Origin: a virus
IMG/VR virus record: IMGVR_UViG_3300009604_003017
Span: 1-20,158 of that record
Reading direction: 5' to 3' (one strand)
Length of the DNA stretch: 20,158 nucleotides
A model generated the notes under the pieces. That model made no database searches, was not told the DNA's origin, and saw only the letters and a list, made by a program, of their open reading frames with translations. The translations under genes were made by a program, and so were the position numbers. Position 1 is the first letter of the stretch, and the number at the start of each line of letters is the position of its first letter. This document shows positions 7,804 through 14,120 of the stretch, piece by piece.

Positions 7804-8589
7804 TTATCTAAAAAGTTGGTACTTCCAGTTAGGCGTTATCAATGCGCCTTTTCCTAAAACTTTTTCAATATGCTCACGGCAAGCAAACGTAGGTCTGATT
7901 GAGTAGCTATGAATATTATCATAGAGAGCGCCAAATTGATCCATTATGTGACTATCTCCTACAAACCAGTAATCGAATAAGGTGTAATCAATATCTATTC
8001 TACCAGTTCTTTTACTAGCATAGATTTTATCCTTTTCGAGTTTTTCGAAAGGCAGAGGTGTCAAAAATTTATTGTCGAATCTATTCAATAAAACAAAATC
8101 ATATCTAAATCCTTGCTCGTCTTCGTACTGTTTTTTTAATTCAAGGGTGCGCTTAGTGGACCACCATCTACTTTTTGTTCTAAATGCCAGTAGTGCCAAT
8201 TCCTTCAAAATATTATCCACCGTTTGTCTAGATGGTAACAACCCTTCATACCCAAACCTTGTGGATTCACTAATGTCCCATTTAGATATATCGCCTCCCT
8301 TTATTCCATATTCTTCTAAGTCTACTTCAAAGTTTGCTTGAGGAAGTATTTCGTGTTTGCGGGGTTTATAATGGTCTATAATCTCTTTTTCCTTATTTGT
8401 GGACCAACTATGAACAAATACCTCTGCTTCGTATTTATCTATGATATTTTTTAAGTTTCTATAGGTCGGCAATATATCCTTATTTGCTATATTTGATTCG
8501 TGAATTAATTCTTCACAAGTTCTAGCGGGTCTCGCGCTGGCACAATTGTTATGGCCCACATTACCATATAGACAAATGGCGATTTTCAT
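7804..8589 (-). CDS. Putative glycosyltransferase-like protein of the sugar cassette
   Basis: The start is the ATG at 8587-8589, which overlaps the upstream stop as ATGA (4 bases). An in-frame ATG at 8631 is less likely because it would run 46 bases into the upstream gene. The 261-aa protein begins MKIAICLYGNVG, a short hydrophobic strand with glycines. Later it shows TYRNLKNIIDKY..VFVHSW and DFVLLNRFDNKF. This pattern (an N-terminal strand, a DVFVHSW-like segment and an R-F-D motif) recalls glycan-biosynthesis proteins of viruses and bacteria that are predicted glycosyltransferases. I cannot place it in a named GT family and see no classical DxD beyond RFDN and the IDID segment. Its position among sugar-activating and modifying enzymes is the main support. 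Confidence 0.5.
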   Translation of the reverse strand: MKIAICLYGNVGHNNCASARPARTCEELIHESNIANKDILPTYRNLKNIIDKYEAEVFVHSWSTNKEKEIIDHYKPRKHEILPQANFEVDLEEYGIKGGDISKWDISESTRFGYEGLLPSRQTVDNILKELALLAFRTKSRWWSTKRTLELKKQYEDEQGFRYDFVLLNRFDNKFLTPLPFEKLEKDKIYASKRTGRIDIDYTLFDYWFVGDSHIMDQFGALYDNIHSYSIRPTFACREHIEKVLGKGALITPNWKYQLFR

Positions 8590-9179
8590 TGAACTACCCC
8601 ATACATCCTTGGGCCACAAGGAAACAACCACCCAGTAGACTGAACATCCATGACAACTTCATCACAGAACTCTTTAAAGGCCTGTGTTTCGCCCCCAATA
8701 GTATGTTCGTCTACTACTACCAGCGCCCCTTTGGACAAATATTTTCCACAGGCGCGAAGCGCTTCTATTGCTGGTAGGTATGCATTACAATCAATATACA
8801 TCATGGATATTTTATGAGCTTTGCCAACCGTGTCTAAATATTGGTGTATTGTCTTTTTAATATCTCCGACAACTATTTGGCAATAATCCTCTAGTCCCTT
8901 TTTGGTTATTGTGTCAGCTACTAATGTTTTAGATATATTCCATCTTTTACTTCGTTGGTTTCTTAGTACTCCTTCATTGGCACCTACAAGATCCTCTTCA
9001 CAATGGCCATCAAAGGTATCAAAGCCTATGTACTGTTTTTCGGAGTTGCTCTCTTGCAGAAAGTGCCCGATGATAAATGTATTGTTTCCCTTATGCACTC
9101 CTAGCTCTATTATGTCTCCATTAATATTTTGGATTCTATTGAGAAGACTGTTGATATTTTGTGCTAAAACCTTCTGCAT
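8586..9179 (-). CDS. TylF/macrocin-O-methyltransferase-like SAM-dependent methyltransferase
   Basis: A 197-aa protein with a SAM-binding motif IIELGVHKGNNT (23-34), a second motif YIGFDTFDGHCEED (50-63), YIDCNAY (128-134) and a following strand VVVDEH (154-159). These match the TylF family of metal-dependent sugar O-methyltransferases, where the acidic residues of the later motifs bind Mg2+ and position the sugar hydroxyl. The family methylates hydroxyls in antibiotics and surface glycans. Here it would methylate a sugar made by the cassette; the substrate is unknown. It starts 44 bases inside the end of the CMP-sugar synthetase gene, with AAGGGA 8 bases before the ATG, which supports this start. 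The stop is coupled to the downstream gene by ATGA. Confidence 0.8.
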   Translation of the reverse strand: MQKVLAQNINSLLNRIQNINGDIIELGVHKGNNTFIIGHFLQESNSEKQYIGFDTFDGHCEEDLVGANEGVLRNQRSKRWNISKTLVADTITKKGLEDYCQIVVGDIKKTIHQYLDTVGKAHKISMMYIDCNAYLPAIEALRACGKYLSKGALVVVDEHTIGGETQAFKEFCDEVVMDVQSTGWLFPCGPRMYGVVQ

Positions 9180-9816
9180 ATTTTATGTCCCTTAGCGTGT
9201 TAATGTCTATAGATCTTTCTGGAGGAATAATGACACCCCTTACATTGCCCTTAAAGAAGTTTCTATGCTCTAGCAGGGAACCCCACTGCCCCATATAAAA
9301 CGCTCCAGAAGGCTTGTAATACTTCTTTATGAACTTGCTGTTTGTGAGTCCGCATTCAAGGTTGTCAAAAATGGGTAGCACATTGTCCCCGCTCATCACA
9401 CATGCTAATTGGATAGTTTCTGGTATTTGTGTCATGCTTATTACAGAGTCTGCGTGTGGGAGTAAGCTGATGCCCTTGCGTATATCTTCAACACCCACAA
9501 AGGGGCACGTAGGTAAAAAGTAAGAGAACGTATCGCAATCGTCAACCTCGTCCATTAAGTCCATCATAGCATCCAGAACCGTTGCTTGCACTGTAGCGTG
9601 GTGCGCAGGGCGGTTGTGCCTAACAACGCCCAAGTCAGACACGGCATCAAAAATTCTGTCGTCATCAGTAGATACTAAAATATGATTAAAGCGCTCAGAA
9701 GCAACAACAGATTCGGTAATCCACCTTATCAGTGGCTTGCCAGCCAAGGGGTAGATATTTTTATCTTTGAGTCTAGTTGATCCACCCCTAGCTGGTATTA
9801 CCGCCAAGCTTTTCAT
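9136..9816 (-). CDS. CMP-sugar synthetase (NeuA/acylneuraminate cytidylyltransferase family)
   Basis: A 226-aa protein starting MKSLAVIPARGGSTRLKDKN, the P-loop-like signature of CMP-N-acetylneuraminate synthetases. Further motifs are STDDD (49-53), LPTCPF (101-106, usually LQPTSP) and SIDINTLRD (202-210), whose aspartates D204 and D210 are the expected metal ligands. The enzyme transfers CMP from CTP to the anomeric hydroxyl of a ulosonic or nonulosonic acid. The motif resembles NeuA/PseF/LegF more than KdsB, yet its partner in the cassette is a KDO-8-phosphate synthase, so the true sugar could be KDO, a KDO derivative or a nonulosonate. The ATG overlaps the upstream stop by 4 bases. Confidence 0.88.
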   Translation of the reverse strand: MKSLAVIPARGGSTRLKDKNIYPLAGKPLIRWITESVVASERFNHILVSTDDDRIFDAVSDLGVVRHNRPAHHATVQATVLDAMMDLMDEVDDCDTFSYFLPTCPFVGVEDIRKGISLLPHADSVISMTQIPETIQLACVMSGDNVLPIFDNLECGLTNSKFIKKYYKPSGAFYMGQWGSLLEHRNFFKGNVRGVIIPPERSIDINTLRDIKYAEGFSTKYQQSSQ

Positions 9817-9995
9817 AGTATTTTACGTAGCCTCTCGTTTATTTTGGTAGCAGACTCTACGAAGACAAATGGCAAGAAGGCGTGAACGAAACAAAGTACA
9901 CCCCCCATAATCATGTTAATACTAACATAAATTGCCTTTCTAAAGTGTGTAAAATATGATACATTGTTTTTTTCAAGATGTTTAAGATCAATCAT
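9813..9995 (-). CDS. Small DUF6356-like membrane protein
   Basis: A 60-aa protein with the pattern DLKHLEKNNVSYFTHFRKA followed by one long hydrophobic stretch (about residues 21-48) containing CFVHAFLPFVF and then ESATKI. I recognise this as the DUF6356 family, short membrane proteins often found in or near surface-polysaccharide clusters; their biochemical role is unknown. It lies between kdsA and the CMP-sugar synthetase, overlapping them by 8 and 4 bases, so it is translationally coupled to both. A strong GGGGGGAT-type ribosome-binding site precedes the ATG. It may anchor or regulate the CMP-sugar enzymes at the inner membrane, but that is inference. Confidence 0.75.
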   Translation of the reverse strand: MIDLKHLEKNNVSYFTHFRKAIYVSINMIMGGVLCFVHAFLPFVFVESATKINERLRKIL

Positions 9996-10764
9996 AGATC
10001 CCCCCTACCGTTTTTGCTTTTTGAATTAAGGATTTAAGATCGTCCAAATGAATCAGACATTGACCGTCAGACACTGAATCGCTTGGTCTCGGATGTGTTT
10101 CTGCAAACACTCCATCGTAGTTAAATAAATCGGCAGCAACAAAGTATCTTCCGGCAAGCACCGGATCTCCCTGTGTGCCATGTACTGCTCTGGACCTTTG
10201 TGTTGAATGTGTACAGTCTAAGATCACTCGGTCATAATATTTTTTCAGTTCATCAACAATCCCAAAGTTGACAAACAGGTCGTGATACCCAAAGTTGGAA
10301 CCTCTGTCACATACCCAAGCTTCACAGGACGGGTTGGTTTCTTTTACCTTGTCTACTGAAACAAGCAGGTTGTTTGGTCCTAGCCACTGACCCTTCTTAA
10401 TATTGACTATTGGAAAATGTTTGGCAGACTCAACAATTAAATCAGTTTGTCTTGACAAAAATGCAGGAATTTGTATCACATCAATCAATCCTGCTAGCTG
10501 TTCTGCTTGCCAGCATTCATGAATATCGGTAGTAAAGCGTACATTGGGATATAGTTCTTTGGCTTCTGCCCAAACTTCTTTTGCGTATTCTAGTCCGGGT
10601 CCGCGACCACCCTGTAGGGATGTTCTATTGGCTTTATCAAAGCTGGCCTTCATGTACCAGTTGTCATCCTTGTCCATGATGGAGTTAATTGCCCCCAAGC
10701 ATTCCAAAAATAGGTCTTTGCTCTCAAGGGAGCACGGTCCCAAAATCCATACCTTATCTCTCAT
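9988..10764 (-). CDS. kdsA: 3-deoxy-D-manno-octulosonate-8-phosphate synthase, metal-dependent type
   Basis: This 258-aa protein is a clear KdsA homologue: GPCSLES (9-15), KASFDKANRTS (39-49), GGRGPG, TDIHE (79-83), QIPAFLSRQTDL (98-109), NIKKGQWL (121-128), DRGSNFGYHDL (153-163), LDCTHSTQ (182-189) and AETHPRP (221-227). It condenses phosphoenolpyruvate with arabinose-5-phosphate to give KDO-8-phosphate in the cytoplasm. Residue C11 in the GPC motif, with H186, E222 and D233, matches the metal site of metal-requiring enzymes such as that of Aquifex; E. coli-type enzymes have Asn instead of Cys. The length is close to the family norm. It overlaps the aldolase gene by 11 bases and has an AGGGAT ribosome-binding site. 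A DAHP-like or other ulosonate specificity is possible but less likely. Confidence 0.93.
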   Translation of the reverse strand: MRDKVWILGPCSLESKDLFLECLGAINSIMDKDDNWYMKASFDKANRTSLQGGRGPGLEYAKEVWAEAKELYPNVRFTTDIHECWQAEQLAGLIDVIQIPAFLSRQTDLIVESAKHFPIVNIKKGQWLGPNNLLVSVDKVKETNPSCEAWVCDRGSNFGYHDLFVNFGIVDELKKYYDRVILDCTHSTQRSRAVHGTQGDPVLAGRYFVAADLFNYDGVFAETHPRPSDSVSDGQCLIHLDDLKSLIQKAKTVGGIYD

Positions 10765-11635
10765 TTTTAATATCCCTGATCACTTCGGAAATTTGATTTA
10801 TGCACTGGTCATCGCAGTTGGGCCAAGGGTTTCTATCGTTAAGGCATGTTAGGTTTAGTATCTTTAACGATGCTCGTAGAGACTTGTGCCACCCATTAGC
10901 CATGAAGACATCAAAGAGTCTAGCCTCTGTTTGTAAATGTTTCATTTTGTCGTGACCAGCCAGAAATTCGTTTTCTATGTCTGGAAATAGATTGCCAACC
11001 CCAGCAAGTAAAGAATTTGCGCCTGCCGACTCCAAGAATGCAAGCCTTCTCATGCTTCCGCCTGCCACGATAACGTCGAGATTGGGGTTTAGGTGTCGGA
11101 CAAAGTTGTAAGAAGCTTGCAGGTTGGGGTGTTCTTCTTTTATACCCGCCACATACCCCAAATCGTACAGCCTATTTATAATATCACAATCATAGTTCCA
11201 GTCTCCAGATATGCCAGACCTCATTTTTTGAGTATGCAAATACACGCTATCGCCAGCCGCTTCGCAAATACGTTGCAGATAATCAACGACTACATCTTCA
11301 CCGTAAAATCTATCTGGATACAGCGCCATAAGCTTAGCATCTTTTCCTAGGTAGCTCCTTGAGGCGTGGACAAAATCACAAGCCTCTGTCGTGCTAGCTG
11401 GTGGAATGCCTAATATTTTTGCACCCTCAAAGGATTCAGATATACAGGCGTTAAGATCTATTATCTCTTCGGTTGCTAGAAGGTTAAACTGAGAAGTTCC
11501 AGCAGTAGTCATGACACACTGGGCGCCATGGGTTTTTAAATACTTCAAATATACGACAGTTGATTCTAGCTCAAGGCGTTCCTCTTTGTCATAGGACGGG
11601 GGAATGGCTACAATGGATCGCGGCGTAGGAGTCAT
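10754..11635 (-). CDS. DapA/NanA-family Schiff-base aldolase
   Basis: This 293-aa protein has the (beta/alpha)8 aldolase signatures of the dihydrodipicolinate synthase/N-acetylneuraminate lyase family: TTAGTSQFNLLATEE (43-57, usually GTTGE..L..eE), LYPDRFYGEDV (105-115, aligned with the usual YYP region), YLHTQK with candidate catalytic Tyr132, and the Schiff-base lysine K166 in VAGIKEEH. Family members add pyruvate to an aldehyde or reverse this. Adjacent kdsA and a CMP-sugar synthetase suggest pyruvate-dependent making or breaking of a ulosonic acid, rather than lysine synthesis. The start TAATG overlaps the upstream stop by one base. The active-site glycine-threonine motif is slightly divergent, so substrate assignment is open. 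Confidence 0.85.
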   Translation of the reverse strand: MTPTPRSIVAIPPSYDKEERLELESTVVYLKYLKTHGAQCVMTTAGTSQFNLLATEEIIDLNACISESFEGAKILGIPPASTTEACDFVHASRSYLGKDAKLMALYPDRFYGEDVVVDYLQRICEAAGDSVYLHTQKMRSGISGDWNYDCDIINRLYDLGYVAGIKEEHPNLQASYNFVRHLNPNLDVIVAGGSMRRLAFLESAGANSLLAGVGNLFPDIENEFLAGHDKMKHLQTEARLFDVFMANGWHKSLRASLKILNLTCLNDRNPWPNCDDQCINQISEVIRDIKNER

Positions 11636-12297
11636 TATTCAATGAACCTCTTGATTATGTTTAAACTGGTGATGGTTGGGGTCAAGAGAGAGGAGTCAAT
11701 TTCCATACTGGTAGTATCTTTAATAGCACAAAATGTTGCATCAACCAAGTCAGCGCTATGTAGTTTCTTTATTAAATCAATCTCTGATGCTACATCGTGA
11801 TGGTATCCAGTGCCATCTTTACGTGTGTATTGCTTGTTTAACTGGTCACGTTTTTGTAAGGAGAGGCCAATCAGGAACGGCTTGATTCCTTTGTGCATGC
11901 AATCAGCCATATACGCAAAACCGCACCTGACACACTTTGTTATTTTATGGTTAATCCCGTGCTTTCTCAAGATAGACTTCATTAGTTCGGTATTGTTACC
12001 AGCAAAGTTCTGGAAAATTACATTGTCTTTCTTTAGGTGTTCATAAAAAGCATCTATATGATCTTCTGGAATCCCGAATTCCTTATGGTAGTTAGGTCTC
12101 CACTTAAGGGGCGGTAAATTTTTAGTATAGTTCTCGTAGATATGACCGTTTAATATCTGACGAGTTGCGTCCCTCTTTCCGTAGTTGTTGTCAGGCAGCA
12201 GCATGTTGTGGCGTACAATGACATCAAAGCTATCTACCAGCTTGTTGAAATTGGCATGTTCGTACCTTCTGGAGCCACATATGATATAACTATCCAT
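11635..12297 (-). CDS. Sialyltransferase-like glycosyltransferase (GT29/GT42-like)
   Basis: The 220-aa protein begins with a nucleotide-binding strand (SYIICGSRRYE), followed by DSFDVIVRHN (22-31), the counterpart of the sialyl-motif phrase in which a fold residue recognises CMP. Later it has VRCGFAYMADCMHKGIKPFLIGLSL (residues about 123-147; compare SGVYMCAVAIALGYKEIYLSGID in the Campylobacter GT42 enzyme), and H167-x4-E172 in HHDVASE, the H-x4-E motif of sialyltransferases. Such enzymes move a sialic or KDO-type sugar from CMP-sugar to a glycan. A CMP-sugar synthetase lies two genes downstream of the adjoining aldolase and kdsA genes, which fits. Similarity is by motif and is weak, so the acceptor and the exact GT family are unknown. 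It overlaps the upstream 57-aa gene by 8 bases. Confidence 0.6.
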   Translation of the reverse strand: MDSYIICGSRRYEHANFNKLVDSFDVIVRHNMLLPDNNYGKRDATRQILNGHIYENYTKNLPPLKWRPNYHKEFGIPEDHIDAFYEHLKKDNVIFQNFAGNNTELMKSILRKHGINHKITKCVRCGFAYMADCMHKGIKPFLIGLSLQKRDQLNKQYTRKDGTGYHHDVASEIDLIKKLHSADLVDATFCAIKDTTSMEIDSSLLTPTITSLNIIKRFIE

Positions 12298-12463
12298 TTA
12301 TATCCCGCTCTTTTTCTTCCGCTTCTTCTTCGCTATCAAACGGACCCCACAGTTGACCGCCATAAAAATAGTACCACCCACGACCATCATACCCAGTAGT
12401 ACCATACTCAGGATAGCTACGGCCTTCAAAAGCCGGGTCCATTCGATAATATTCTACAGTCAT
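12290..12463 (-). CDS. Small aromatic-rich protein, 57 aa
   Basis: An intact 57-codon reading frame between the ClpP and sialyltransferase-like genes. It starts with an ATG overlapping the ClpP stop (ATGA, 4 bases) and ends 8 bases inside the next gene, exactly the coupling style of its neighbours. The protein is rich in Tyr, Gly and Trp, with the phrase WYYFYGGQLWGPF, and ends in an acidic tail (DSEEEAEEKE). The phrase resembles short phage proteins with a YYYGGxLxGPF core. I do not know a function; binding of a ligand or a protein partner by the aromatic core is possible. The overlap pattern makes it a real gene. Confidence 0.75.
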   Translation of the reverse strand: MTVEYYRMDPAFEGRSYPEYGTTGYDGRGWYYFYGGQLWGPFDSEEEAEEKERDING

Positions 12464-13110
12464 TTTAATTTTAGTCTATCTATTGAGCCATACTTTTTAC
12501 TAGTGATCACACCATCCGCAAAACCGTGATACACCGCTTCATGTGGCGACAGATACCAATCACCGCACTGTAGCTTTCGACGTAAAAACGTCCTCACCTT
12601 ATCACAAGTCAGAGCTTTATATCGCTCATTGAAAAATTTGCCTTCGACACATCTCTCTGCATAGATATCTAGCATCGTGTCTGCTCTAGATTTTTCAAAA
12701 GTAGCTAGCTTTTGGGCGTTCACGTAATCTCCACCACAATCGATGCTGCCATAATGTAGCATCAAGTAAGTGTGAGGCATCATAATTCTTACATCAGCGG
12801 CCTGTAACACCACGCTACTCATTGATTCGGCTTGTCCGTAAGTCAAAATAGTTACATCAGATTTGCATAACTGGATGGCGTCATAGATTGCCATCCCATC
12901 CCCCCACTCGCCACCAATGCTGTGCATGTGAACCAGTATAGGAAGATTACTGACAGAGTCCAGAAATCTAAGGTTCTTAATAAACGTGGTAGCCATCCGG
13001 TATTCTACTCCGGGGTCTTCTTCAAAATGGCCATGATGGCCGTGCAAAAATATCTCTCGCCGCTTTGTGTCTAGATTATAAGAATGAATATCGCCCACTT
13101 GGTCAAGCAT
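12460..13110 (-). CDS. clpP: ClpP-type serine protease
   Basis: A 216-aa protein of the ClpP fold. The catalytic triad looks complete: S96 in GQAESMSSVV (E. coli ClpP GQAASMGA), H119 in YLMLHYGS, and D183 in CGDWYLSPHEAVYHGFADG (E. coli ERDRFLSAPEAVEYGLVD). The glycine strand HSIGGEWGDGMAIYD (63-77) matches the oxyanion region NSPGG. Host ClpP works with ClpX/A ATPases. In phages, ClpP-fold proteins can be prohead maturation proteases or host modulators. Position next to nuclease genes rather than the capsid gene does not settle which. No unfoldase is seen here. The stop overlaps the following small gene as ATGA. Confidence 0.88.
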   Translation of the reverse strand: MLDQVGDIHSYNLDTKRREIFLHGHHGHFEEDPGVEYRMATTFIKNLRFLDSVSNLPILVHMHSIGGEWGDGMAIYDAIQLCKSDVTILTYGQAESMSSVVLQAADVRIMMPHTYLMLHYGSIDCGGDYVNAQKLATFEKSRADTMLDIYAERCVEGKFFNERYKALTCDKVRTFLRRKLQCGDWYLSPHEAVYHGFADGVITSKKYGSIDRLKLK

Positions 13111-13112
13111 GC

Positions 13113-13616
13113 CTACTTTTTCCTCCCAATGGTATACATCTCATTCACTCTCTTGAAAATGCTACTCACTGTAAGAAAGGCGTTGTATTTGTTCTCACAG
13201 AATAATACATGTATCCCGTTGTATAGCTGGAATTCCATAAGACACTTTAGAATATACTTCCCTGTAATCTTTAAAATGGCCTTGTTTTTTTCAGGAATGC
13301 GAGAGCTTTCTGGGAAATCGACCAAATCAGATAGGGAGAATTCTAGTACTAGGAACTTATGTGGAAACTCTACCATGCGTTCAATTTCATTAAGGAATGC
13401 GTGCTTTTTTTGTCCTAGGTTGATGGCTAGTTCTTCTATACAGCCCTTTCTTTCAATGCAGATCTTGTCCTCCATACCCTGAATGGTATAATCTCCGGTA
13501 TCCAATTTGTGTTCTACCATTCCAGCACAAGTATTATACTTGCTGAAATAATATCCTTCCTGCTCTCTCGTATCTTTAATAACGAAAAAGTCTGGCGCTT
13601 GCTTGTACTTAGCCAT
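13113..13616 (-). CDS. ERCC4/XPF-fold nuclease
   Basis: A 167-aa protein whose N-terminal half has the ERCC4 nuclease motif: DTREQ (15-19), LDTGDYT with D42, then CIERKGCIEEL with the E55-R56-K57 catalytic core. This fits the GDxnERKx3D pattern, though the last acidic position appears as Glu rather than Asp. XPF/Mus81-type nucleases cut branched or structured DNA. Phage homologues could resolve branches before packaging or degrade foreign DNA. It ends two bases before the ClpP gene and overlaps the upstream HNH gene by 8 bases, suggesting the two nucleases are made together. It is shorter than cellular XPF and has no visible (HhH)2 domain. Confidence 0.82.
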   Translation of the reverse strand: MAKYKQAPDFFVIKDTREQEGYYFSKYNTCAGMVEHKLDTGDYTIQGMEDKICIERKGCIEELAINLGQKKHAFLNEIERMVEFPHKFLVLEFSLSDLVDFPESSRIPEKNKAILKITGKYILKCLMEFQLYNGIHVLFCENKYNAFLTVSSIFKRVNEMYTIGRKK

Positions 13617-13875
13617 TCTTGGAATCCACTATTGAAATAAATAGATGTTCGTAATGTGACTCTTTACCCCTGATGGAATAATGACACTTAGAACATAAAG
13701 TAATACCGTTGTTTATATCATACCTCAAATAGGCTGCATCCGCCCATCGCTTAATATGATGTGCCTGTATTCTGTACTTTGACTTGCATCCCGGCATTTG
13801 GCATCGGCGCCCATCCCTTTTGTAAACCTGTTTTCTCCAGTCTGCGTACACCGGATCTCGATAGTCACGCCTCAT
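13609..13875 (-). CDS. HNH endonuclease
   Basis: An 88-aa protein with a zinc-finger HNH motif: C25-x4-C30 (CQMPGC), H39-H40 in IQAHHIKRWAD, N55/N56-GITLC, and C61-x2-C64-H65 (CSKCH). The sequence DWRKQVYKRDGRRC before the first Cys is typical of small phage HNH proteins of the HNH-3 or McrA-like type. These cut DNA near cos or in packaging motors, or act as homing enzymes. It may help TerL nick DNA, but it is distant from terL. Overlaps of 4 and 8 bases tie it to the 82-aa gene and the ERCC4 gene. There is no group I intron or intein context, so a free-standing homing role is a weaker idea. Confidence 0.88.
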   Translation of the reverse strand: MRRDYRDPVYADWRKQVYKRDGRRCQMPGCKSKYRIQAHHIKRWADAAYLRYDINNGITLCSKCHYSIRGKESHYEHLFISIVDSKNG

Positions 13876-14120
13876 TCGGCCATAACCTTGATGATCTTAA
13901 CATCGTGCTTGATTTCTCTACACAGAAGTCTTGTTTGTATTGAATCATCGTGATCTAGTATGATCTTGATTAGTTTATATATCGCTCTAAAACAGGCGTC
14001 GTCAGGACTTTTTGCTTCAATAAATACAATGGGAGTGGTAGAGTTAAACTCTTTAAGAGCAAACTTTTTTAGCCTGTTAATGACTAACGTCAAATCAAGA
14101 TAAACCTTGTATAGTTTCAT
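13872..14120 (-). CDS. Unknown small protein, 82 aa
   Basis: I do not recognise this protein. It has a mixed-charge, strand-helix composition: KVYLDLTLVINRLKKFALKEF, then PIVFIEAKSPDDACFRAIYKLIKIIL, then REIKHDVKIIKV. Segments such as IVFIEAKSPDDACFRA resemble short phage proteins of the helper type found beside nucleases. The start lies 26 bases inside the end of the gmd gene, without a clear Shine-Dalgarno, and the stop overlaps the HNH start by 4 bases. The start coupling to gmd and the codon structure between two real genes support it. Confidence 0.65.
   Translation of the reverse strand: MKLYKVYLDLTLVINRLKKFALKEFNSTTPIVFIEAKSPDDACFRAIYKLIKIILDHDDSIQTRLLCREIKHDVKIIKVMAE

Noticed and set aside
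8590-8631. Upstream ATG at 8631 for the glycosyltransferase-like gene
   Set aside because: The 4-base ATGA overlap at 8586-8589 and the MKIAICLYG start fit better.
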